Assembly: GCA_028821405.1 (NCBI GenBank)
Contig: JAPPGK010000027.1
Location: 41,084 to 105,083 of the forward strand
DNA length: 64,000 nt
Direction: 5' to 3'
Source: Gammaproteobacteria bacterium
Lineage (GTDB): Bacteria; Pseudomonadota; Gammaproteobacteria; Pseudomonadales; Azotimanducaceae
In this document: positions 42,569 through 51,271 of the stretch, in pieces
Numbering within the stretch: position 1 is the stretch's first letter
Layout: each line of letters starts with the position of its first letter
The notes under the pieces: generated by a model
Told to the model about the DNA's origin: nothing
The model's input: the letters and a program-made list of their open reading frames with translations, nothing else
The model's database searches: none
Position numbers and translations under genes: made by a program

Positions 42569-44299
42569 TTAATTGCGATTCAACGGGTTATCTATTCCTC
42601 GGGTTGCCACATCAAGTGCTTGTCCCGCTCCCCTTCGCAACTCGGTGGTCGTGCCCGCTTCGAAGTCGCCGAATCGCTCGCGCGCTCCCGTCGGCCAGCG
42701 GACCTCAACTCCGGTGACCCGCGACAGATACCCCAACCCGAATTGAACCCGGGGATCGTTGGCGGCGAGATAGCTACCCGCGGTCTGCACCCGTCGCTGG
42801 CGGCGTTCGGACCCGACCGTCCCGGACACGAGGGTGCCATGGGCGTCGCCGCCCGATGGGTTGAGGACGCGAAACCGAACCCAGTTGCCACGTCCGGCGA
42901 CCCGGTTCATGAGCAGGTAGGCCGGACCGTCCTTGTTGACGACGAGCAGGTCGATTCCGCCATCGTCGTCGACATCGCCGATTGCAACGCCCCGGCTGGT
43001 ATGGACAAGGCGTTCCTGGATGCCGCCGTCGGGCTCGACGAGTTCGAACCGGCCGTCGACGTGTTCATAGAGCACGTTGGGCTCGGCGAACACATCGTCT
43101 CGGTGCTCCAGTTCCGGCGTGTGGTCGACGCGACCGTTGGCTTCGAACAGGTCCAGGTCGCCGTCGTTGTCGAAGTCGGTCAAGGCCACGCCGAAACGAG
43201 TGTACCGCCGGCTCGTCACGCCGAGCCCCACGGCACTCGTGCGATCAACGAAATGATCGCTCTCGTTGCGGAAGTAGGAATCGGTCTGCTTCTCCATGTT
43301 CATGACCAGGATGTCGGGGTCGCCGTCGTCGTCGAGATCCTCCGCCGCGACACCCATCCCGGCCTTGGCGGTGCCGTGGTCGTCCAGCGCGCAGCCCCTG
43401 AGGAATGCCTCGTCCACGAAGCGCGGTTCGCCCCCGGGTGACGTTCGGTTCATCCACAACTGGTTGACCATGCTGTCGTTCGCCACGAACACGTCGATGC
43501 GCCCGTCGCCGTCGAAGTCGGACCCGACGATACCCAGTCCCGCGCCGAAGGCGGTTCCGAGTCCCGCCGCTAACGAGATCTCGGTGAACGTGCCGTCGCC
43601 GTTGTTGCGGTACAGACGATCCGGTGCGGCATCCGCGTCGGTAGGCCCGCAGTAGGTGCGGGTGTTCACCGCGTAGCACTCCTTCGCGGTGGCGAGCGTC
43701 CAGGCGACATAATTGACGACGAACAGATCCAGGTCGCCGTCCTGGTCGAGATCGAGAAAGGCGGCAGCGGTTCCCCAGCCGGAATCCCCCACGCCGGCAA
43801 GCGCCGTCACGTCGGAGAAGCGACCGTTGCCGTCGTTGCGGAGCAGCGTATTGCGACCGAGGTTGGTGACATAAAGATCGACATCTCCGTCATTGTCGTA
43901 GTCGCCGGTAGTTACACCCATCCCATAACCCCGATCCCCGGCCCCACGGTCCGCAGCTGTGAAGTACCCCGTTCCGTCGTTCAGGAATAGCCTGTTGGCG
44001 TTGCCCTGGTCGCCAACGCCCCCTTCCACGCGCCCGCTTTGCACGAGGTAGGCGTCGAGATCGCCGTCGCCGTCCACATCCGCCAACGCGGCACCCCCGC
44101 CCATGATCTCGGGGAACAGGTAGCGGCCATCGAAGCCGGACCGGTGTTGGAACTCGAGCCCCCTAAGCGCTGCTTCGTCCTCGAACCAGACGGTCCCGCG
44201 TATGGCGTGCGGCGCTTCGTCCTGTTCCGGGCAACCTGTCAACGCGATCAACCAGACCCCGACAACGGGTGTCGCCCAACCGGGGGGTGTTTTCCTCAC
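42569..44299 (-). CDS. FG-GAP/ASPIC (CRTAC1-like) repeat lipoprotein, copy 2
   Basis: This 576-residue lipoprotein (lipobox LTGC) has repeated calcium loops (DVDGDGDLDAYLVQSG, DYDNDGDVDLYVTN, DLDQDGDLDLFVVN) of a seven-bladed integrin-like propeller. A C-terminal ASPIC/UnbV domain follows (about 485-555, SGTVGSERRQRRVQTAGSY). Such proteins are usually surface or periplasmic; no catalytic activity is established for most. The GTG start overlaps the stop of copy 1 (GTGA), so the two tandem paralogues are co-translated. Several conserved Cys residues (CYAVNTRTYCGP) may form disulfides. Confidence 0.9.
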   Translation of the reverse strand: MRKTPPGWATPVVGVWLIALTGCPEQDEAPHAIRGTVWFEDEAALRGLEFQHRSGFDGRYLFPEIMGGGAALADVDGDGDLDAYLVQSGRVEGGVGDQGNANRLFLNDGTGYFTAADRGAGDRGYGMGVTTGDYDNDGDVDLYVTNLGRNTLLRNDGNGRFSDVTALAGVGDSGWGTAAAFLDLDQDGDLDLFVVNYVAWTLATAKECYAVNTRTYCGPTDADAAPDRLYRNNGDGTFTEISLAAGLGTAFGAGLGIVGSDFDGDGRIDVFVANDSMVNQLWMNRTSPGGEPRFVDEAFLRGCALDDHGTAKAGMGVAAEDLDDDGDPDILVMNMEKQTDSYFRNESDHFVDRTSAVGLGVTSRRYTRFGVALTDFDNDGDLDLFEANGRVDHTPELEHRDDVFAEPNVLYEHVDGRFELVEPDGGIQERLVHTSRGVAIGDVDDDGGIDLLVVNKDGPAYLLMNRVAGRGNWVRFRVLNPSGGDAHGTLVSGTVGSERRQRRVQTAGSYLAANDPRVQFGLGYLSRVTGVEVRWPTGARERFGDFEAGTTTELRRGAGQALDVATRGIDNPLNRN

Positions 44300-46032
44300 A
44301 AACGCCTGCCGGCCCCGTATCGGAGTTCCACGGTCTGCCCCGCGTCGACGTCGCCGAACACCTCGATCTCGCCCGTTGGCCATTGCACTTCAACGTCCGC
44401 CACGTTTCCGGCCTGTCCCAAGCCGAAGTGAACCCTGGGGTCGTGGGACGCCAGGTAGCTGGTCGCGGTCTGCACCTCGCGCCGCTTCCGCTCCTCGCCG
44501 ACGGTGGCCCAGACCGTCGCGCCAATGGCGTCGCTGCCGTGACGGTTGACGACACGGAACCGCACCCAGTTCCCTGATGCGCCTAGGCGGTTCATCAGCA
44601 GGTACGCCGGCGCGTCCTTGTTGACCACCACCAAGTCGATGCCGCCATCGTTGTCCACATCGCCCATGGCAACCCCTCGGCTGGTATGCACCAAGATCTC
44701 CGACGTGCCGCCTTCCGGCGAGACAACCTCGAAGATGCCCGCGTCCCTGCGATAGAGGACGTTCGGCTCGGCGAACGGATCGACACCCTCGAACTCGGGC
44801 GAGTGATCGATGCGGCCGTTGCCCTGGTACATGTCGAGATCCCCGTCGTTGTCGAAGTCGGTGAGCGCGATCCCGAAGCGCGTGAAGCGCCGGCTCGATA
44901 CGCCGAGCCCGAGGCGGCTGGTCGAGTCGACGAAGTGGGTGCGGGCGTTGCGATAGAACGAGTCGGTTTGGCGTTCCAGGTTGACCACTAGGATGTCGAT
45001 CGCACCGTCGTCGTCGAAGTCGGCGGCGCCGACGCCCATGCCGGCCTTGGCGAAGCCGTGGTCGTCCATGGCGCAACCCCACAGCATGGCTTCGTCCCGA
45101 AAACGCAGGCCGCCATCGGCGGGCGTTTCGTTCAACCAAAGCTGATTCGGCATGCCGTCGTTGGCCACGAACACGTCCATACGACCATCCTCGTTGAAGT
45201 CGGCACCGGCGATCCCCAAGCCGTTCCCGAACGCGGTGTTGAGTCCGGCGCTCTCGGACACGTCGGTGAAGGTACCGTCGCCATTGTTCCGGTAGAGCCG
45301 ATCCGCAGTCGCATCGTCGGCCGTGGGGCCGCAATAGGTACGTAGGCAGTCCTGCGCCGAGCCGGGAGAGTAAGTCAGGTAGTTGACGACGAACAGATCC
45401 AGATCGTCGTCCCGATCGAGGTCCAGGAATGCCGCTGCGGTCCCCCACGCCGGATCACCAACGCCCGCTGCCGCCGTCACGTCCTCGAAGCGGCCGCTGC
45501 CATCGTTGCGAAGCAGGACGTTGGCGCCCCAGTTGGTGACATAGAGGTCCGTGTCGCCGTCGTTGTCGTAGTCGCCGGCGATCACCCCCATCCCGTAGCC
45601 GCTGTCGGCCGCATCGCCGACATCGGACGCCAACGTGAAATGCCCCCGGCCATCGTTCAGGTAGAGTTCGTTCCCGGGCGAGTCCTCGCCGCCGGTCAGG
45701 CTTCCACTTTGCACAAGGTAGGCGTCCAGATCGCCGTCGCCGTCCGCATCCGCGAGCGCAACCCCGCCGCCCATGATTTCGGGGGTCCAGTACCGGCCTT
45801 GGGCACCGGAGACGTGCTCGAAGACGAGGCCCCGCGCCGCCGCCTCGTCGTCAAACCAAGCCGAGTCGCCTTCCGGCGTATTCGAACACCCGAACATCAG
45901 CGAAGCCGCCGAGGCGACTATCGCGAAATGACTGTGGGCAACCAGGGGAGGTCGGCTCGGCCACCGACGGATTGATCCACGACCGCGTCGTGGCGGAGTT
46001 GCCGCTCGGTGATAGTCCTGCTCACAGCCCAA
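44296..46032 (-). CDS. FG-GAP/ASPIC (CRTAC1-like) repeat lipoprotein, copy 1
   Basis: This protein of about 578 residues is closely related to the next gene: both have a lipobox (here MFGC), the PEIMGGG block, repeated calcium loops (DADGDGDLDAYLVQSG, DYDNDGDTDLYVTN) and a C-terminal ASPIC domain. The start is uncertain because no ATG or GTG with a ribosome-binding site precedes the signal sequence. I chose TTG at 46032, overlapping the stop of the upstream small gene. That gives a long basic leader (TPPRRGRGSIRRWPSRPP) before the hydrophobic core. A near-identical 120-bp relic of this gene lies at 51084-51203. Confidence 0.85.
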   Translation of the reverse strand: MGCEQDYHRAATPPRRGRGSIRRWPSRPPLVAHSHFAIVASAASLMFGCSNTPEGDSAWFDDEAAARGLVFEHVSGAQGRYWTPEIMGGGVALADADGDGDLDAYLVQSGSLTGGEDSPGNELYLNDGRGHFTLASDVGDAADSGYGMGVIAGDYDNDGDTDLYVTNWGANVLLRNDGSGRFEDVTAAAGVGDPAWGTAAAFLDLDRDDDLDLFVVNYLTYSPGSAQDCLRTYCGPTADDATADRLYRNNGDGTFTDVSESAGLNTAFGNGLGIAGADFNEDGRMDVFVANDGMPNQLWLNETPADGGLRFRDEAMLWGCAMDDHGFAKAGMGVGAADFDDDGAIDILVVNLERQTDSFYRNARTHFVDSTSRLGLGVSSRRFTRFGIALTDFDNDGDLDMYQGNGRIDHSPEFEGVDPFAEPNVLYRRDAGIFEVVSPEGGTSEILVHTSRGVAMGDVDNDGGIDLVVVNKDAPAYLLMNRLGASGNWVRFRVVNRHGSDAIGATVWATVGEERKRREVQTATSYLASHDPRVHFGLGQAGNVADVEVQWPTGEIEVFGDVDAGQTVELRYGAGRRL

Positions 46033-46255
46033 CCGACCGGACGCGCGCAACGTAAAGTTCGGGGACAGGGTAGTTTCCGATGAGTCCATCCCCACGCAGC
46101 TTGCGCCGCAGTTTCCCAATACTCTCGAGTTCTCGACACGCCTGGTTGATGGGCTGTTGCTTCGAGCACTCCCCATCCAGCGCATCTGCAATTTCCCTGT
46201 CGGTCTTTCCTGGATGACGAATCGCGAAAAAGACGATGTCCGACCATTCAGGCAT
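46022..46255 (-). CDS. Small protein with probable winged-helix DNA-binding fold
   Basis: This 77-residue protein starts MPEWSDIVFFAIRHPGKTD and continues REIADALDGECSKQQPINQA, then CRELESIGKLRRKLRGDGLI. The helix-turn-helix-like order, a basic wing region (KLRRKLRGDGLIGNYPV) and the length suggest a winged-helix regulator or small DNA/RNA-binding protein, but I do not recognise the family. It sits between a TPR gene and two FG-GAP genes on one strand and overlaps the start chosen for the FG-GAP gene, so it may be coupled to it. The longer upstream Met is less likely. Confidence 0.55.
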   Translation of the reverse strand: MPEWSDIVFFAIRHPGKTDREIADALDGECSKQQPINQACRELESIGKLRRKLRGDGLIGNYPVPELYVARVRSVGL

Positions 46256-46388
46256 TTCGACGTACCTGTACCAGCGCACGGAACTGCTCCGGTTGGTCAA
46301 ACAGGCGCAACGATGGCGAAACTACCACGACCTGCTGCGTTCGAACGCTCCGCGTCAATTTTTTCTCAATTACAACACCACCGCAATA

Positions 46389-47789
46389 TCACAGCCCCGA
46401 CGCCTCCAGCCGATCCAACCAAGCGCGGGCACTGCGGGCATCCTGCGCCTGCGTGCCCAGCGCATCGGCCCGGGCCAGCGCTTCGCGCGCGTCGTCGAAG
46501 CGGCGCAGCTCGCCGTAGCTACGCGCCATGTGGATGTACGCCTTGGTGAATGCCGGGTCCACCTCGATGGCCTTCTGGAAGCGCTTGATCGCCGGTTGCC
46601 AGCGTTCGAAGTTGCTCTCGATCACGCCGGCGAAGTAGAACACCTCCGGGTCCCGTGCATCGTGACGGGCCGCCGTGTCCAGCGCCGCGAGCGCTTCCTC
46701 GTAGCGGCCCATGCGCATCAGCACGACGCCCTTGCGTTCGTGGGCGACGCTGAAGGTGGGGTGAACCTCGATGGCCCGATCGAGAAAATCGAGGGCCTTC
46801 TCGTTGTCGCCGAGATCGTCGTAGGCGCCCGCGAGGTTGAGGTGCAGCGGGTAGTATTCCGGCGCGAGTTCCACAGCCTGCTCCAACACGGCGAGGGACT
46901 TCTCGCCGTTCCCGGTTTGGGAGTAGGCGACGGCAATGAGGTTCAGGAGCGTCGCGTGCGCCGGGAAGTCGATGACCAGTTCCTCGAGAATCGGCAGGGC
47001 TTCGGCCGCGTCCCCAGACGCGACCAGCGATTCGGCCTGTAGCATGCGTCCGCCAAAGCCGGCGATGAACGCCGTCCTGCGGTCCAGCACCGGATCGACC
47101 CAGGTGAGTTGCCGGGCTTCCCTGCCCTTGCTGAGGGCGAGACGTGCATCTTCGAGGCGGCCGAGATCGCGAAGGGATCGGCCAAGCAGGCGGAACACCA
47201 ATGGGTGATCGAGTGTCTCGGACAGCGGCTCGAGCAATTCAAGGGCCGCCGGGGCGTCACCTCGACGGAGATGAACGCGTGACTGGCCGACAACGGCCGG
47301 GGCGCCGGCCCCTAGATCATCGGCCCGCGAGAACGAGGTTTCCGCTTCCTCGACGCGGTCCACGTCGAGCAGCCAATAGCCGCGCCAGAGCCAGGCCGGC
47401 GCGTAGTCCGGATCGATCTCGAGAGCCCGGTCCATCCGCTCGAGGGCTTCGTCGAAACGTGCCTGCTGCTGCAGCAGGATGGCCTGCAGGTAGGGCCATT
47501 CGAAGGCATCGCCGTCGAGCGCCTCGGCCTGGGCGTAGCTTTCGAGCGCCGCGGCGTCGTAGCCGTTGGCTTCGTAGGCGAGGCCGAGAGTGCCGCGGTG
47601 GCTCCCCGAATCCGGATTCGCCTGGGCCGTTTCGAACTGTTCCCGCAACACCGCCACGACGTTGGCGTCGGTTGAGTCGAGACCGACGGCGATTGGATCG
47701 GCAATGGTGGATTCCCGATTGTTCGGGCCATCGCGACTGCCACCGTCCCCGCATCCCGCCAAGAACGCGGCGACGAGTACCGAGAGCAT
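46389..47789 (-). CDS. TPR-repeat lipoprotein
   Basis: This 466-residue protein has a lipobox (LAGC, signal at 1-14) and about ten TPR units, for example ALERMDRALEIDPDYAPAWL and AIKRFQKAIEVDPAFTKAYI. The array probably forms a protein-binding scaffold in the periplasm or at the outer membrane. The ATG at 47789 has no clear ribosome-binding site; upstream DNA is palindromic. It precedes the small DNA-binding gene and two FG-GAP genes, mirroring the FG-GAP/TPR pair at 54526-57578, so the two families likely work together. Confidence 0.87.
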   Translation of the reverse strand: MLSVLVAAFLAGCGDGGSRDGPNNRESTIADPIAVGLDSTDANVVAVLREQFETAQANPDSGSHRGTLGLAYEANGYDAAALESYAQAEALDGDAFEWPYLQAILLQQQARFDEALERMDRALEIDPDYAPAWLWRGYWLLDVDRVEEAETSFSRADDLGAGAPAVVGQSRVHLRRGDAPAALELLEPLSETLDHPLVFRLLGRSLRDLGRLEDARLALSKGREARQLTWVDPVLDRRTAFIAGFGGRMLQAESLVASGDAAEALPILEELVIDFPAHATLLNLIAVAYSQTGNGEKSLAVLEQAVELAPEYYPLHLNLAGAYDDLGDNEKALDFLDRAIEVHPTFSVAHERKGVVLMRMGRYEEALAALDTAARHDARDPEVFYFAGVIESNFERWQPAIKRFQKAIEVDPAFTKAYIHMARSYGELRRFDDAREALARADALGTQAQDARSARAWLDRLEASGL

Positions 47790-47812
47790 ACACGCGCCGA
47801 AGCGAACCGTTG

Positions 47813-47889
47813 GGGACGGGCTTGTCCCGTGGGGTTCCGGAAACAGACGGCATGCGCGGCGCGGGCGGAGGCGCGCCCTCTCGGGCGCG
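47813..47889. repeat. Intergenic palindromes upstream of the TPR gene
   Basis: At 47813-47833, arms GGGACGGG and CCCGTGGG (one mismatch) flank CTTGT, as at 314. At 47872-47889, perfect 7-bp arms CGCGCCC and GGGCGCG flank TCTC. They lie between the cytochrome-like gene stop (47902) and the TPR gene start. Confidence 0.6.
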
Positions 47890-47901
47890 ATAGCCCCGCC
47901 C

Positions 47902-48798
47902 CTACGCACCGCCATTGGCAGCCTGGTCGCACCATTCCCGCAGCGCCTGGCGGTCTTCGGCCCATAGGTCGGTGCGGTGGTAGTCCTTGAACGGCGGGGG
48001 CATGTTGAGATCACCCAAGGGCATCGTGAAGCGGTTGTCGCAGGCCGGACGGTGGCAGGTCGTGCAGACGTTGTTCGGCAGCTCGGCACTGATCGGCTGC
48101 GAGAACTCGTCTCCGAGCACGTAATACGGCGGCCGCGGATTGGCGGGGCCGGCGATTATCGGCACGAGCGGCTCCTCGGGATTGTGGGGATCCTTCAGCT
48201 GATCGACCCACGGCGAGTGAATGAACGGGTCGGCCTGGTGGCAACCCTGGCACTGGTCCTTCGCCACGATGGCCGGCGCCTGCCAATAGGCCTCGTAGTC
48301 GGGATCGTTCGAGCCGGGATGGGTCGCGGTGTTGGCCACGTTGTGACTCATGTGGAAGAAGCAGGTCGCGCCGGTCGTTCGGTTGTAGCCGATCAAACCC
48401 AGCCCGCCGTCGCGGCAGAAGGCGAGGTAGGTCACCTCTTCACGCGGGCTGCCGTCGTGGTGCGTGCCCGGGTACCGGGCGACGCCGTTGCCCTGTTGGC
48501 AGGTGCCGCCGAGCGCATCCGGCACATCGCAGGCCTTGGGTTGCTCGAAGGGCCTCGACGGCCGGTTCTTCGTCCAGGCAACCTCGACCCCGTCGACCGT
48601 GACCGGGACCACCTGCGCGTCGGCGCAGGAAGCGCGCGGGATCGGACCGAGGTATTGGGCGCACATCTGGGCGTGAAAGAGCGCCGTCCCCGGCTTCGCC
48701 GTGGGGACCGGCGCCTCCGGGTCCGGTGTCGGCCAGTCGGCGGCCCAAGCGAGCACGCCCGACATCGCGATCACGGTGCCGACGAGTCGCGACCGCAT
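47902..48798 (-). CDS. Exported dihaem c-type cytochrome-like protein
   Basis: This 298-residue protein has a Sec signal (GTVIAMSGVLAWAADW) and two CxxCH haem-binding motifs, CQGCH near residue 185 and CTTCH near 250, so it should bind two haem c groups in the periplasm. Six or more further Cys residues could form disulfides. I do not recognise the family; the residues GLGLIGYNRTTGATCFFHMS give no catalytic hint. The ATG at 48798 follows GGGAGGTGCC. It might accept electrons from a periplasmic dehydrogenase, but nothing in its neighbourhood shows which. Confidence 0.75.
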   Translation of the reverse strand: MRSRLVGTVIAMSGVLAWAADWPTPDPEAPVPTAKPGTALFHAQMCAQYLGPIPRASCADAQVVPVTVDGVEVAWTKNRPSRPFEQPKACDVPDALGGTCQQGNGVARYPGTHHDGSPREEVTYLAFCRDGGLGLIGYNRTTGATCFFHMSHNVANTATHPGSNDPDYEAYWQAPAIVAKDQCQGCHQADPFIHSPWVDQLKDPHNPEEPLVPIIAGPANPRPPYYVLGDEFSQPISAELPNNVCTTCHRPACDNRFTMPLGDLNMPPPFKDYHRTDLWAEDRQALREWCDQAANGGA

Positions 48799-48880
48799 GG
48801 CACCTCCCTAGACGAGCATGGGAACCCTATTTTGTCGCCGCCCTTTCGTCTGTCAAATGGTTGGCCATCCACACCCCGCA

Positions 48881-50302
48881 CTAAGGTGGATACTCGCCCG
48901 TAAGCGTCTCGGCATCGCCTTCCCGGCCGACGGACCGGTACTGCGTTGCGAGCTCCGCCGCCAGTTCCCGGGTGTCGCCGTGGTCGCTTCCCAAAATCGT
49001 GACCGAGACCGGCAACGCGCGTTCGTAAAGGGGAATCGACCGAGCGAAATCCCCGCTCGCCGCGTAGACATGCGCGAGGTCTCGAAGGCTCTCGAGCAGG
49101 CGCGGATGATCGGCCTCAAGCACCTTCTCGCGGATGGCGAGTGTCCGGCTGAACATCGCCGCGGCCTCGTCGTAGCGGCCCTGGTCGCGGTAGAGGGCAC
49201 CCAAACGACGCAGACTCAGAGCAAGCTGCGGGTGATCGGCCCCTAGTGCCCCTTCGCGAATCGAGACCGCCCGTTCGAGCAGTGGTTCGATCGCATTCGA
49301 TCGTTTGAGGTCGCGATTGATGTCCGCCAACGTCTCGAGACGGACCGCAAGGCTCGGATGGTCTTCACCCAATGCGGCACGGGCGATGGCCAGTGCGCGA
49401 CGGTAGAGCGACTCGGCTTCCGCGGCTCGACCCAGGCGGCGCACGACGGCGGCAATGCTGTCGAGGTCCAAGGCGACTTGCCGATGTTCGGTGCCTAGCG
49501 CCGCCTCGTCGATGGCAAGAGCCCGTCTGAACAGCGGCTCGGCTGCCTCCGGGCGATCCTGGGCCACGTAGACATCGGCCAGGTTTCTCAAGTCCAGGGC
49601 AAGGTCGGCGTGATCGGCACCGAGCGTCGCCTTGTCAATCGCCAAGACGCGTTCGAACAGCGGCGCCGCCTCCTCGTACCGACCCTGGATCCCATGCAGT
49701 ACGGCCAGCGCGTTGAGTGTCCGGCCTACCTGAGGGTGATCCGGCCCGAACACTCTCTCCTGGACGGCAAGCGCTTTCGCGAACGACGCCTGCGCGTCTT
49801 CAAGACGGCCGCGGGCCTGGTAGACGCGGGCCAGGTTGTACGACACGGCGGCGACCGCCGGGTGCGCGGCGCCGTGGGCTTTCTCCGCGATGGCGACCGC
49901 GCGCTCGAAGACCGGCTCAGCTTCGTCGAAACGGCCCTCGGCGTCGTAGAGCGAGCCCAGGTTGTTGAGGGTCTGTCCGACGATCTCGTGGTCCTCGCCG
50001 ACGATCGCCTCCCAAGTGGCGACCGAGCGCAGGAACGCGCGTTCCGAATCGTCGAGGCGACCCGCTTCGCGGTACAGGAACGCCAGGTTGGCCAGGGTCT
50101 CGGCGAAGCGGGTGTCGCGTTCGCCGAACGCCTCCGCCTCGGCGAGCGCCAACTCGGTTTGCGACACCGCCTCGGCATGATCGCCTTGGCCGTAGGCGGC
50201 AAGGCCTGCATCGCGATGTTGCCGCCAATCGGCTTCGCCGGCCGCTACGGTCGTCGCCAAGCACCAAACGCCAACGAGCGACGCTATGCGTATTCGGGGC
50301 AT
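48881..50302 (-). CDS. Secreted kinesin-light-chain-type TPR protein
   Basis: This 473-residue protein has an N-terminal signal (RIASLVGVWCLATTVAAGEA) followed by about ten 42-residue TPR units of the kinesin-light-chain type, with the pattern GxDHPxxAxxL and RALAIDEAALGTEH. It is probably an exported scaffold. The ATG at 50302 begins MPRIRIASL; a longer upstream frame lacks a signal. The C-terminus ends soon after the last repeat, with no extra domain. It is divergent from the HEAT-like gene. Confidence 0.87.
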   Translation of the reverse strand: MPRIRIASLVGVWCLATTVAAGEADWRQHRDAGLAAYGQGDHAEAVSQTELALAEAEAFGERDTRFAETLANLAFLYREAGRLDDSERAFLRSVATWEAIVGEDHEIVGQTLNNLGSLYDAEGRFDEAEPVFERAVAIAEKAHGAAHPAVAAVSYNLARVYQARGRLEDAQASFAKALAVQERVFGPDHPQVGRTLNALAVLHGIQGRYEEAAPLFERVLAIDKATLGADHADLALDLRNLADVYVAQDRPEAAEPLFRRALAIDEAALGTEHRQVALDLDSIAAVVRRLGRAAEAESLYRRALAIARAALGEDHPSLAVRLETLADINRDLKRSNAIEPLLERAVSIREGALGADHPQLALSLRRLGALYRDQGRYDEAAAMFSRTLAIREKVLEADHPRLLESLRDLAHVYAASGDFARSIPLYERALPVSVTILGSDHGDTRELAAELATQYRSVGREGDAETLTGEYPP

Positions 50303-50446
50303 CCACACCCGGCTAGCTTCGTCGCCGTTAACGTATCCGGGCACGCCAATCGAGTCAAACCGCACGGTTTCGCCAGCCCTATCGCGTGAAAAGGTCGACC
50401 TTCCTGGACTACGATAGGACGCCCCGCACACCCAACGGGTTGGAAC

Positions 50447-51001
50447 ATGCCAAGCAATGCGAGACGCCCGGTCATCGACTTATCGGGCAATACCCTCGAG
50501 GAGATCGTCGAGATGCTTGCCCAGCCGCATCGGCGCAAGGCGGCCATCCGCAAGCTGATGGCAGCCGGGAGGGAGGGAACCCCGGTGGTGCGCGCCGGCT
50601 TGAGACACGAGGACCCCGAGGTGCGCATCGCGTGCTGTCGGGTCCTCGACCATTTCATGGATGAGGAGGCACTGCCGGAGTTGATCGCCAACGTCGATCA
50701 CGGGCACTCCGGTGTGCGCAGCGCGGCGATCCATGCCCTCGCCTGTGAACGTTGCAAGGAAGGCACCTGCCTCCCCGGCGAAGACGACGTGGTACCGATG
50801 GTGGTCGACGCCCTGCTGCACGATGACGATCGCAGCGTGCGGCAGCAGGCGGCGGGCCTGCTCGGACCGGCCGTTCTGCGCAACCAAACCGCTCAAGCGG
50901 CGATCGCCCAGGCGCACGCGCACGACCCCCACCCTGCCGTGCGCAAGGTCGCAGGCTGGTGGGTGCCGGGCGGCTCCCGCTATCGGAAGCTCACGAGGTG
51001 A
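50447..51001 (+). CDS. HEAT-repeat-like protein
   Basis: This 184-residue protein consists of about four HEAT-like helical repeats (RKAAIRKLMAAGREGTPVV, PEVRIACCRVLDHFMDEEAL, HSGVRSAAIHALACERCKEG, DRSVRQQAAGLLGPAVLRN). Such short HEAT proteins act as binding scaffolds. The CERCKEGTC segment is Cys-rich and could bind metal. No signal peptide, so it is cytosolic. The ATG has only a weak upstream purine stretch. Function unknown. Confidence 0.75.
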   Translation: MPSNARRPVIDLSGNTLEEIVEMLAQPHRRKAAIRKLMAAGREGTPVVRAGLRHEDPEVRIACCRVLDHFMDEEALPELIANVDHGHSGVRSAAIHALACERCKEGTCLPGEDDVVPMVVDALLHDDDRSVRQQAAGLLGPAVLRNQTAQAAIAQAHAHDPHPAVRKVAGWWVPGGSRYRKLTR

Positions 51002-51083
51002 CTCGCCGAACCGCGCGCGCTACGGCTGCCCTTGACCGCCACAAAACCGCCCCGACGGGCTCCTTGCAGGTCGGGCGCGCGGT

Positions 51084-51203
51084 CTAGCGGGCGAGCAAGC
51101 CGGGATCGGACGCCATCGTGAAATGCCCCCGGCCGTCGTTCAGATAGAGTTCGTTTCCGGGCAAGTCCTGACCGCCAGTCAGTGGTCCGCCCTACACCAG
51201 GTA
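51084..51203 (-). pseudogene. Relic of an FG-GAP lipoprotein gene
   Basis: On the minus strand this 120-bp piece reads YLV, a stop, GGPLTGGQDLPGNELYLNDG, then RGHFTMASD and a stop. It closely matches residues around the second calcium loop of the FG-GAP protein at 44296-46032 (GSLTGGEDSPGNELYLNDG, RGHFTLASD). At DNA level most bases agree over about 60 bp. Nothing else of that gene is detectable in 51002-51271, so this is a fragment left from an earlier copy. Confidence 0.7.
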
Positions 51204-51271
51204 TCGCCGCCCTTGCGCTTGTCAAACGCTCCATGGTTCCGGAGCGGGAGCGTTCTTCCCTGGCCTGGTGG

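Noticed and set aside
42545..42570. Possible plus-strand terminator (GCGAC/GTCGC stem followed by seven T).
   Set aside because: No plus-strand gene precedes it, the T-run is about 7 bases away from the stem, and on the minus strand it would read as A-run.
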